Shown one piece after another: positions 1 to 6,364 of a stretch of 8,858 nucleotides of DNA. Location: NCBI RefSeq assembly GCF_036568765.1, contig NZ_DATCRY010000220.1:1-8858 (forward strand). Reading direction: 5' to 3'. The stretch's first letter is position 1. Each line of letters starts with the position of its first letter. Below the pieces are notes generated by a model that had not been told where the DNA came from, did no database searches, and saw only the letters and a program-made list of their open reading frames with translations. This stretch comes from GSA-30 sp036568765. Lineage in GTDB: Bacteria; Pseudomonadota; Gammaproteobacteria; Xanthomonadales; Rhodanobacteraceae. Both the position numbers and the translations under genes were made by a program.

Positions 1-66
1 GGGAGCGACTTTCGTCGCGACGATCGTGCCTTATCGCAAGTCCTTGTCGCGACTGAAGTCGCTCCC
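1..66. repeat. Inverted pair of REP-type palindromic units
   Basis: Two REP-like units face each other. The first covers 1-21 and probably begins just before the window; the second covers 46-66 in the opposite orientation. Reverse-complementing the second gives the first with 19 of 21 bases identical, the two differences being at the loop (bases 12-13). Each unit carries a GCGAC stem closed by a four-base loop, plus the self-complementary GTCGCGAC (14-21 and 46-53). The 24 bases between them are unrelated spacer. Such paired arrangements are typical of REP/BIME elements outside genes, which can stabilise or end transcripts and are mobilised by RAYT transposases. No RAYT gene is in the window. 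Confidence 0.8.
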
Positions 67-124
67 ACAACGATAGGATCCGTTTTCGCTGTGTCCAAGT
101 CATTGACAGGTTTTTAGAGGTTCC

Positions 125-190
125 CTGAAGTCGCTCCCACATCACTAGGTTAATCTTTCCTATTTCTGTAGGAGCGACTTTCGTCGCGAC
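125..190. repeat. Second REP pair, one unit truncated, just after argH
   Basis: A complete unit lies at 167-190 and starts with the GTAG tetranucleotide (168-171) that marks the GTAG REP family of Stenotrophomonas and relatives. Its hairpin pairs GCGAC (174-178) with GTCGC (183-187) around the loop TTTC. A partial unit in the opposite orientation lies at 125-141 and lacks the GTCGCGA end, so it can no longer form its own hairpin. The two can still pair with each other through AGTCGCTCC and GGAGCGACT. The complete unit begins 26 bases past the argH stop codon, so in the arg transcript it sits in the 3' untranslated region. It could protect the 3' end or help end transcription; no T-run follows on the minus strand, so it is not a standard intrinsic terminator. 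Confidence 0.75.
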
Positions 191-216
191 GGGTGCGCCG
201 AAACGCTTCAGGAAGG

Positions 217-1506
217 CTATAGCGCCTTCAAACGAGCAGCCAGCTCGTCCAGTCGCAGATCCATGCCCGCACCGGGAGAAACACGCGCCGCCAAACTTGC
301 CTCCGGTGTACGGCCTGCGCCACTCGCTGCAGCCGCATCGGCTGCAGCACGATAAGCATCACGAAACGGTACGCCTGCGGCAGCTTGCTCGATGGCCACA
401 TCGGTGGCGTACATGGCCGGTTCGATGGCGGCGCGCATGGCCGTCTCGTTCCACTGCATCCGCGCCAGCAGATCCGGCACCAGTTCCAGCGCAGCCAAAC
501 CATGACGACAACCATGGAACAACGATCCCTTCGAGAACTGCAGGTCTCGCTGGTAGCCGGACGGCAACGACAGCAACTGCTCGATTTCCGTGCGAGCCGC
601 GGCGACGCTGGCGTAGCTGGCGCGCAGCAGCTCGACAACGTCGGGGTTGCGCTTGTTCGGCATGATCGAGCTGCCGGTGGTGTATTCCGACGGCAACTTG
701 ACGAAGTCGAACTCGGCGGTGGTGAATAGCGACAGATCCCATGCCAGACGGCGCAGGTCCAGCAGTGCGCCGGCAATGGCTTCAAGCACTGCCATTTCGA
801 ATTTACCGCGCGATAGCTGCGCATAGATCGGCGAGACCTGCATGCGGGCAAATCCAAGCGCATGCGTAGTGTGCTCGCGATCGAGCTTGAGATTGACGCC
901 ATAACCTGCCGCCGTGCCAAGTGGATTGGCATCGATCAAGGCCAGGGTCTGGCGCGCACGCAACGCATTATCGATAAAGCCTTCCGCAAAGCCGGCAAAC
1001 CACATGCCGGTCGAGGACACCACGGCACGCTGTAAATGGGTATAGCCGGGCAACGGCAACGCCGGTTGACCGGCGCGGTCCAGGCAGACCTGCGCGATGG
1101 CGCGGCAATGGGTCTCCAGTACGGCCAATTGCTCCTTCAACCATAGCCGGGTCGCGACCAGGATCTGGTCGTTGCGGCTGCGTCCGGTATGCACCCGCCG
1201 TCCCGCATCGCCCAGGCGCTCGGTCAGGCGCGCTTCAATGGCGGAGTGACCGTCTTCGTAACGCTCATCCAGCACGAACCGGCCTGCACGAAAATCCTCG
1301 GCCAATACATCCAGCTCGCGCTTGAGCGCCTGCGCCTCATCGGCGGAAACCACGCCGATATTGGCAAGCCCCTCTACATGCGCCTTGCTCGCGGCGATGT
1401 CGTGCAGGAAAAATTCCCGGTCGAGAATGACGTCGTCGCCGGCAAGAAATTTCATGATGCGTGCGTCGATCTTGATGTCGGCTTTTTGCCACAGTGGCTG
1501 CGTCAT
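217..1506 (-). CDS. argH: Argininosuccinate lyase
   Basis: This enzyme catalyses the last step of arginine synthesis, splitting argininosuccinate into arginine and fumarate in the cytoplasm; the family is a homotetramer with active sites built from three subunits. The protein is 429 residues, shorter than the usual 460 or so of E. coli-type ArgH but, from memory, like Xanthomonas ArgH. Visible motifs are HTGRSRNDQ (residues 106-114), GYTHLQR with the conserved His157, and the fumarate-lyase signature GSSIMPNKRNP (278-288), which holds the catalytic serine loop. An in-frame extension reads upstream to 1773, but I chose the ATG at 1504-1506: AAGGA (1514-1518) lies 7 bases ahead of it, it overlaps the proS stop as ATGA, and the residues before it look nothing like ArgH. 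It is the last gene of the operon, followed by REP hairpins. Confidence 0.96.
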   Translation of the reverse strand: MTQPLWQKADIKIDARIMKFLAGDDVILDREFFLHDIAASKAHVEGLANIGVVSADEAQALKRELDVLAEDFRAGRFVLDERYEDGHSAIEARLTERLGDAGRRVHTGRSRNDQILVATRLWLKEQLAVLETHCRAIAQVCLDRAGQPALPLPGYTHLQRAVVSSTGMWFAGFAEGFIDNALRARQTLALIDANPLGTAAGYGVNLKLDREHTTHALGFARMQVSPIYAQLSRGKFEMAVLEAIAGALLDLRRLAWDLSLFTTAEFDFVKLPSEYTTGSSIMPNKRNPDVVELLRASYASVAAARTEIEQLLSLPSGYQRDLQFSKGSLFHGCRHGLAALELVPDLLARMQWNETAMRAAIEPAMYATDVAIEQAAAGVPFRDAYRAAADAAAASGAGRTPEASLAARVSPGAGMDLRLDELAARLKAL

Positions 1507-2861
1507 ACTGCTGTCCTTTCCGAAGCGGGCGCGCGATGCGCATCCTTCAATAGTCTTGCCAACGCCGTATCGATCGGCAGCGTTTCGCGTTCGCCCGTGG
1601 CGCGACGCTTGAGTTCCACCAGACCCTGCTTGAGATCGCGCGGTCCGACGACGAGCTGCCACGGCAGGCCGATCAGGTCCATGGTGGCGAATTTGCCGCC
1701 GGCGCGCTCGTCTCGATCGTCGTAAAGCACTTCGATACCTGCCCGGCCAAGTTCCGTATAGAGCGCCTCGCATGCCATGTCGGTCTGCTCATCGCCCTGT
1801 TGAAGGTTGACCAGGCCCACTTGGAACGGCGAGACCGCGTCGGGCCAGACAATGCCGCGCTCGTCGTGCGCCGCTTCGATGATCGCGCCGAGCAGGCGCG
1901 ACACGCCTACGCCATAGCAGCCGCCATGAATCGGGCGATCGGCGCCATCCGGGCCGGTGACCAGGGCACGCATCGGCTCGGAGTATTTGGTACCGAAATA
2001 GAAGATCTGCCCCACCTCGATGCCCCGCGTCTGCACGCGACGTTCCATCGGGACTTCGCGCTCGAAGCGTTCCGCCTCATGGACGTCTTCGGTAGCCGCA
2101 TAAGGCGTGCTCCAGGCGTCCACCCACGGCGAGAGATTGCCCCGGTAGTCGACATCGTCGCCAGGCACATCCAGCGAGAGCAAGTCACGATCGACGTACA
2201 CCGCCGACTCGCCCGTCTCGGCCAACACAATGAACTCGTGCGACAGGTCCCCGCCGATCGGACCGGTTTCGGCACGCATCGGTATGGCGGTGATACCCAT
2301 GCGCCGGAACATGCGCAGGTAGGCGACGAACATCTGCTGGTACGAGCGGCGCGCACCGGCTTCGTCCAGATCGAAAGAGTAACCGTCCTTCATCAGGAAC
2401 TCGCGGCCACGTAGCACACCGAAACGCGGGCGTTGTTCGTCCCGAAACTTCCACTGCACCTGATAGAGATTCATCGGCAGATCGCGGTAGGAACGCACCG
2501 CGCCCCGGAAGATCTCGGTGACCATTTCCTCGTTGGTCGGCCCGTAAAGAAGCTCGCGTTCATGGCGGTCGCGGATACGCAGCATCTCGGGCCCGTAAGC
2601 ATCGTAGCGGCCGCTTTCGCGCCACAAATCGGCGAGCTGCAGCGTCGGCATCAGAAGTTCGATGGCACCGGCGCGGTTAAGTTCGTCGCGCACGATGTTT
2701 TCCACCTTGCGCAACACGCGCAGGCCCAGCGGCAGCCACGCATAAATGCCAGCCGCTTCCTGGCGAATCATCCCTGCGCGCAACATCAGACGGTGCGAGG
2801 CAATCTGCGCCTCGGCGGGGTTGTCTTTCGACGTGGGTAACAAATAGCGTGACAAACGCAT
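1503..2861 (-). CDS. proS: Prolyl-tRNA synthetase, short alphaproteobacterial type without large editing insertion
   Basis: It charges tRNA-Pro with proline using ATP in the cytoplasm. Class II synthetase elements run in order: motif 1 around residues 36-73 (GIYAWLPLGLRVL), TNEE at 109-112, motif 2 at about 130-165 (FRDEQRPRFGVLRGREFLMKDGYSF is its core), the proline-site segment TGPIGGDLSHEF (199-210), motif 3 (GGCYGVGVSR, 313-322), and a C-terminal anticodon-binding domain from about 345 containing DDRDERAGGKFATMDLIGLP. The length is 452 residues against about 570 for E. coli ProRS. Only about 100 residues separate SHEF from motif 3, so the roughly 180-residue YbaK-like editing insertion is absent. 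Length and anticodon-domain wording match the alphaproteobacterial type, hence likely horizontal transfer. It starts 21 bases after argC and overlaps argH by four bases. The ribosome site is weak (GAGA, 2869-2872). All catalytic motifs look intact. Whether it is the cell's only ProRS cannot be seen here. Confidence 0.93.
   Translation of the reverse strand: MRLSRYLLPTSKDNPAEAQIASHRLMLRAGMIRQEAAGIYAWLPLGLRVLRKVENIVRDELNRAGAIELLMPTLQLADLWRESGRYDAYGPEMLRIRDRHERELLYGPTNEEMVTEIFRGAVRSYRDLPMNLYQVQWKFRDEQRPRFGVLRGREFLMKDGYSFDLDEAGARRSYQQMFVAYLRMFRRMGITAIPMRAETGPIGGDLSHEFIVLAETGESAVYVDRDLLSLDVPGDDVDYRGNLSPWVDAWSTPYAATEDVHEAERFEREVPMERRVQTRGIEVGQIFYFGTKYSEPMRALVTGPDGADRPIHGGCYGVGVSRLLGAIIEAAHDERGIVWPDAVSPFQVGLVNLQQGDEQTDMACEALYTELGRAGIEVLYDDRDERAGGKFATMDLIGLPWQLVVGPRDLKQGLVELKRRATGERETLPIDTALARLLKDAHRAPASERTAV
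1514..1518 (-). promoter_or_regulatory. Ribosome binding site of argH inside proS
   Basis: AAGGA on the minus strand, 7 bases before the argH ATG and lying within the last codons of proS. Together with the ATGA stop-start overlap (1503-1506) it fixes the argH start and implies that argH translation is coupled to that of proS. Confidence 0.7.
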
Positions 2862-2882
2862 AAAAATGTCTCGCTGAAGCGA

Positions 2883-3839
2883 TCAGTCCTCGAGAGGAAT
2901 GCCGGTGAGTTCGGGCACGCCGATCGCACGGTTGATGTTCTGCATTGCCTGCGTGGCTGCACCCTTGAGCAGGTTATCCAGTGTAGCGACGACAACGAGA
3001 CGCTTGCCATCGACGGAAAGTGCAAAGCCGCCGATTTCCACGTGATGCCGGCCCGCGATCTTGCTTACCCATGGCGCGTCGTCCTGCACGGTGACCAGGG
3101 GTTCGTTCTCGAACCGATGGCGATAGCGCTGCACGATCTCGTCGAGCTTGGCCACCCGTGCGAGATACATGTTCGTCGTGACCGTCAGGCCGCGAAAATG
3201 CGGTGCCACATGGGGCAGGAATTCGATCGGCAAGCCAAGATGACGGCTGGCCTCTTTCTCGTGCGTGTGCCCGGTCAGCGAATACGGAATCAAGTTGTCG
3301 CGCAGCTTTTCCGGGTCATTACGATCGGAAGGCGTCGTCCCAGCGCCCGAATAGCCGGAAACGCCGAAGCAGACGGGCGGTGCGGCGAGCAGATCCTTGA
3401 CCGGCGCGATCGACAACTGGATTGCCGTGGCATAGCAGCCAGGATTGCTGATCTTGTGTTCGCCGCGCCAACGCTCCCGAGTAAGTTCCGGCAAGCCGTA
3501 GTACCAGCGCTCATCGAAACGATAATCGGCCGATAGATCCAGCAGGATCGTCTCCGGCGCGACGATGTCCAGCGCCTCTACGTAGGGTGCGGCCTTGCCA
3601 TTGGGCAGGGCCAGGATCACCACATCCGCCTTCTGCGCGGCCACGCCTTCCGGATCGAGGTTGGCGTAGCGCAGCTCACCGTGGAATTCGCCGATGTGGT
3701 CGGCCACGCGCTGGCCGTCCAGCTCGCGCGAGGAGACGAAGCCGAGTTCCAATGCCGGATGAGCGGCGATCATGCGAATCAGTTCGGCGCCGGTATGACC
3801 GCGCGCCCCAACAATACCGATGCTTTTCTTGTCTGCCAT
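2883..3839 (-). CDS. argC: N-acetyl-gamma-glutamyl-phosphate reductase
   Basis: It reduces N-acetylglutamyl phosphate with NADPH to N-acetylglutamate semialdehyde, the third step of arginine synthesis. The 318-residue protein opens with a nucleotide-binding GIVGARGHTGAEL (8-20), continues through the Rossmann-type N-terminal domain, and carries the active-site cysteine in SNPGCYATAI (Cys135). The segments SGYSGAG (161-167) and HVAPHFRG (210-217, with the conserved histidine) follow. Its length is near the lower end for the family and matches the Xanthomonas form. The frame is open well upstream, but I took the ATG at 3837-3839 because the Rossmann motif then sits at the expected place and GGGA (3848-3851) precedes it by 8 bases. 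The start is 13 bases after the argB stop and the stop is 21 bases before proS, so it is a middle gene of the operon. Confidence 0.96.
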   Translation of the reverse strand: MADKKSIGIVGARGHTGAELIRMIAAHPALELGFVSSRELDGQRVADHIGEFHGELRYANLDPEGVAAQKADVVILALPNGKAAPYVEALDIVAPETILLDLSADYRFDERWYYGLPELTRERWRGEHKISNPGCYATAIQLSIAPVKDLLAAPPVCFGVSGYSGAGTTPSDRNDPEKLRDNLIPYSLTGHTHEKEASRHLGLPIEFLPHVAPHFRGLTVTTNMYLARVAKLDEIVQRYRHRFENEPLVTVQDDAPWVSKIAGRHHVEIGGFALSVDGKRLVVVATLDNLLKGAATQAMQNINRAIGVPELTGIPLED

Positions 3840-3852
3840 GGCTTGTATCCCG

Positions 3853-5172
3853 TCAATCGACCAGGGTCGGCTTGCGTGTGGCGCAATGGGCGACACAACG
3901 CGCGATAAGAGCGAAATCTTCGCCCAGGCCGTACCAGAATACTTTCCAGCGCTCCTGCTTGAGGCAACCGTCCGATTCGGAGTAGTAGAACGGGTTGACA
4001 GCGTTGCCGTGGCGCGAACGCCAGAACAGCTGCGGGTTTTCTTCGCGCATGACCAGCCACACCGCACGCCCCAGGCCCTCGCCCTGGGCATCGTCGAGCA
4101 CGGCGAACTTGTCCAGATAGGCCAGGCCTTCTTCCTGGGTGAGGATCATCGCGGCGCGATAATTCTCGCTCACGTAGATGCGATACGGCTTCGTACGCTG
4201 AAAATAGTCCGGTACCAACGCGCGGCCGAAACTCGATTCGATCAATGTCTTCATGCGGTCGAGATCGACGCCATCCCAATTGTCGAAGGTCAGGACCTTC
4301 TCGCCACGACGTACCAACGTGCCCGAGCCCTTATGGGTGAACAACTCCTTAGCCAGCTCCGACGGGCGCGTGATCGACACCGACGAGGTCAATGGCAGAT
4401 CGGCCAGCAAATCGGCGATCTGCTCGATCTTCAAGCGCATGCCGCCATTGATCCACGGCTGCTGCATCAGATGCTCGAACTCGGTGGACAGGTTGATCGA
4501 GTCGATCACCTTGCCCTTGTCGTCGAGCAAGCCACCCGTCCCGGTGAGGAATACGATCTTGTACGGTTGCAGCACACGCACCAGCTCGTTAGCGGCGAAA
4601 TCGGCATTGATGTTGAGGATCTGCCCCTCGGCGGTTTCGCCGAGGCTCGCGATCACCGGAATGGAACCGGCACGCAGGCTGGCTTCGATCGGCGCCAGAT
4701 TGATGCTGTTGACCTTGCCGACCAGACCGTAGGTGTCGCGATCGAGGTACTCGGAGGTAAACACGCCCGATGGCACTGAAGTAGCGCGCGTGTCCATGGC
4801 CTGCAAGGCTTCGACCAGGCGCAGGTTCTGATCCTGGAACACCTTGCGCACAATGGCCAGCGCCTGCGGCGAGGTTACGCGCAAGCCATTGACGGTTTGC
4901 TTGACGATGCCGGCAGCGGCAAGCTCTTCATCCAGCTGCGGACCGGCACCGTGCAATACGATCGGCGTCAGGCCGACCTGTTGCAGAAAGGTCAGCGACG
5001 AAGTCAGCGCCGGCAGATCGTCACGCAATACCGCGCCGCCCACCTTCACGACGGCAAAGCGCTTGGCGTCCAGCTGCGAGAAGCGCTTCAGGTATTGCTG
5101 GATCTCCTTCGCGCTGCCCATGCTCGAAAGCAGGCGCACGATGGTTTTACGAGTCTTGGCTTCGCTCGTCAT
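3853..5172 (-). CDS. argB: Bifunctional N-acetylglutamate kinase / N-acetylglutamate synthase
   Basis: One polypeptide carries the first two steps of arginine synthesis: acetylation of glutamate by acetyl-CoA and phosphorylation of N-acetylglutamate by ATP. Residues about 35-290 are an amino-acid kinase domain: KVGGAVL (43-49), LHGAGPQ (73-79), NINADFAANEL (187-197), FLTGTGGLLDDKG (208-220) and GGMRLKIE (243-250). Residues about 295-439 are a GNAT acetyltransferase domain with the acetyl-CoA loop DDAQGEGLGRAVW (360-372) and NAVNPFYY (390-397). At 439 residues it fits the Xanthomonas/Maricaulis NAGS-K family, which resembles vertebrate NAGS more than E. coli ArgA; members of that family are inhibited by arginine, so this may be the feedback point. 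The frame extends upstream to 5625, inside argE', without homology. The ATG at 5170-5172 has GGAG (5184-5187) 11 bases before it, a mediocre ribosome site, so the start is likely but not certain. Some databases may call it argA or argAB. Confidence 0.94.
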   Translation of the reverse strand: MTSEAKTRKTIVRLLSSMGSAKEIQQYLKRFSQLDAKRFAVVKVGGAVLRDDLPALTSSLTFLQQVGLTPIVLHGAGPQLDEELAAAGIVKQTVNGLRVTSPQALAIVRKVFQDQNLRLVEALQAMDTRATSVPSGVFTSEYLDRDTYGLVGKVNSINLAPIEASLRAGSIPVIASLGETAEGQILNINADFAANELVRVLQPYKIVFLTGTGGLLDDKGKVIDSINLSTEFEHLMQQPWINGGMRLKIEQIADLLADLPLTSSVSITRPSELAKELFTHKGSGTLVRRGEKVLTFDNWDGVDLDRMKTLIESSFGRALVPDYFQRTKPYRIYVSENYRAAMILTQEEGLAYLDKFAVLDDAQGEGLGRAVWLVMREENPQLFWRSRHGNAVNPFYYSESDGCLKQERWKVFWYGLGEDFALIARCVAHCATRKPTLVD

Positions 5173-5216
5173 GATGGAAGCGGCTCCGGTATTCAAGGCT
5201 TCGCTGAATTTTTCCA

Positions 5217-5238
5217 GCCGGGAGGGTTCCGTCCCGGC
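5217..5238 (-). other. Small GC-rich hairpin in the argE'-argB gap
   Basis: The 70-base gap between argE' and argB is the longest inside the operon. It contains a 7-bp perfect stem, GCCGGGA (5217-5223) against TCCCGGC (5232-5238), with an 8-base loop. On the transcribed strand it is followed by an A-rich stretch rather than Ts, so it is not an intrinsic terminator. It could be an mRNA processing or stability element, or chance in GC-rich DNA. Confidence 0.2.
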
Positions 5239-5242
5239 GTTC

Positions 5243-6343
5243 TCAAGATTGTCCACGGTCGATGATCCGGTAGATGGTTTCTGCGTAATGCTGCAATTGA
5301 TCGAGCGCGACCCATTCGTCGGCCGCATGCGCCTGGGCGATATCGCCTGGGCCGTAGACAAAGGAGGTGTAACCGGCCGCTGAGAACAACGCTGCCTCGG
5401 TCCAGAAGTCCACAGCATTGCCGACGGGGATACCCAGCTCGTCGGCCAGATCGCGTGCAGCCAGGCGGCGCGCTTCGGCCGTGGCGGTATCGCCCGCAGG
5501 CAGCGAATCGCCGCGGAAGGTCTCGCCGTATTCGACTGGGTGCGGTTCGACCAAGGTGCGGAACCGTTCCAGCATTCGGTCGGCGTCCATCGAAGGCAGC
5601 GGACGGAAACCGAAGCGTACATCACCGGTCGGCGCGATCACGTTCGCCTTGATGCCGCCTTCGACCTTGCCGATATTGAAGCGCAAGCCAGTGAGGCCTC
5701 CGAAACGCTCGTGCGACTGCGCGGCGACGAAATCGAGCGCAGCCGCTCCCCAGCGGATAACCTGGTGAAGAGCGCTATCGGACGCTTTCTGTTCGCCTGA
5801 CGCATGGCCCGCCCTGCCCTTGAAGCGCATCTGCACCGAATGGATGCCGCGATGCGCCAGCACCGCCTCGCCCTTGGTCGGCTCGGAGACGATCACTGCA
5901 TCGTACTTCGGCTTCGTCTTGAGGAAACCGTCGATGCAGCGCGCATCGTTGGCTTCCTCATCGGTGGACAGCAGCAACGCCATGTCGCCCTGCGTGGCAT
6001 TGGCTACCGCCACGAGCGCGGCGGCGGCGCCTTTGATGTCGCAGGCGCCGAGGCCGATCGCACGATCGGTCGTTACCTTCAGCTCATGCGGATTCTGCGT
6101 CCAATGCGGCGAATCCGGCACGGTATCCAGATGCACATTGAACAAGTACTTCGGGTTGCCGCGTACCGCATAGAGATTCACCGCACCGGCACCGAAATCG
6201 GTGACGGTCACGTCAAACCCCGGCAAATGGGCACGCAGATAATCGAAGATTCCGCCCGTGCCGATCTCGCGCGGCGGGTTGCGCGTGTCATGGCTGACCA
6301 GCGCGGCGAGATGCTTGAGGGTGGCGTCCAGCAGTGCATTCAT
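5243..6343 (-). CDS. argE': N-acetyl-L-citrulline deacetylase (M20 family)
   Basis: A zinc-dependent amidohydrolase of the M20/ArgE-DapE family. The paired AOTCase-type argF' implies it removes acetate from N-acetylcitrulline rather than from N-acetylornithine, as shown for Xanthomonas; the substrate is inferred from that context. Metal and catalytic residues are visible: HLDTVP (His71, Asp73), GACDIKG (Asp102), STDEEAND (catalytic Glu129 and metal Glu130), SEPT (Glu154) and the C-terminal His339 in DIAQAHAADEW. The central dimerisation (lid) domain begins near HRGIHSVQMRFKGRAGHASG (165-183). The length of 366 residues is normal for this Xanthomonas-like group. The ATG at 6341-6343 is preceded by AAGGAA (6353-6358) 9 bases upstream, and it starts 21 bases after the argG stop. 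General annotation pipelines may label it acetylornithine deacetylase. Confidence 0.9.
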   Translation of the reverse strand: MNALLDATLKHLAALVSHDTRNPPREIGTGGIFDYLRAHLPGFDVTVTDFGAGAVNLYAVRGNPKYLFNVHLDTVPDSPHWTQNPHELKVTTDRAIGLGACDIKGAAAALVAVANATQGDMALLLSTDEEANDARCIDGFLKTKPKYDAVIVSEPTKGEAVLAHRGIHSVQMRFKGRAGHASGEQKASDSALHQVIRWGAAALDFVAAQSHERFGGLTGLRFNIGKVEGGIKANVIAPTGDVRFGFRPLPSMDADRMLERFRTLVEPHPVEYGETFRGDSLPAGDTATAEARRLAARDLADELGIPVGNAVDFWTEAALFSAAGYTSFVYGPGDIAQAHAADEWVALDQLQHYAETIYRIIDRGQS

Positions 6344-6364
6344 GGAATCGGTTTCCTTAGTTTC

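Noticed and set aside
103..130. TTGACA at 103-108 as a plus-strand -35 box
   Set aside because: The bases 17 downstream do not resemble a -10 element and no plus-strand gene follows.
125..190. Intrinsic terminator after argH
   Set aside because: Stable hairpins are present but no T-run follows either of them on the minus strand, so they are better called REP units.
1507..1773. N-terminal extension of argH
   Set aside because: The extra residues lie inside proS, are basic and low in complexity, and do not resemble ArgH; the ATG at 1504-1506 has a good ribosome site.
3820..4779. Plus-strand open frame of 319 codons opposite argB and the argC start
   Set aside because: It is a mirror frame of conserved argB sequence without recognisable domains. 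The argB reading is unambiguous from its kinase and GNAT motifs.
5173..5625. N-terminal extension of argB into argE'
   Set aside because: The extension overlaps conserved argE' codons in another frame and shows no similarity to NAGS-K proteins.
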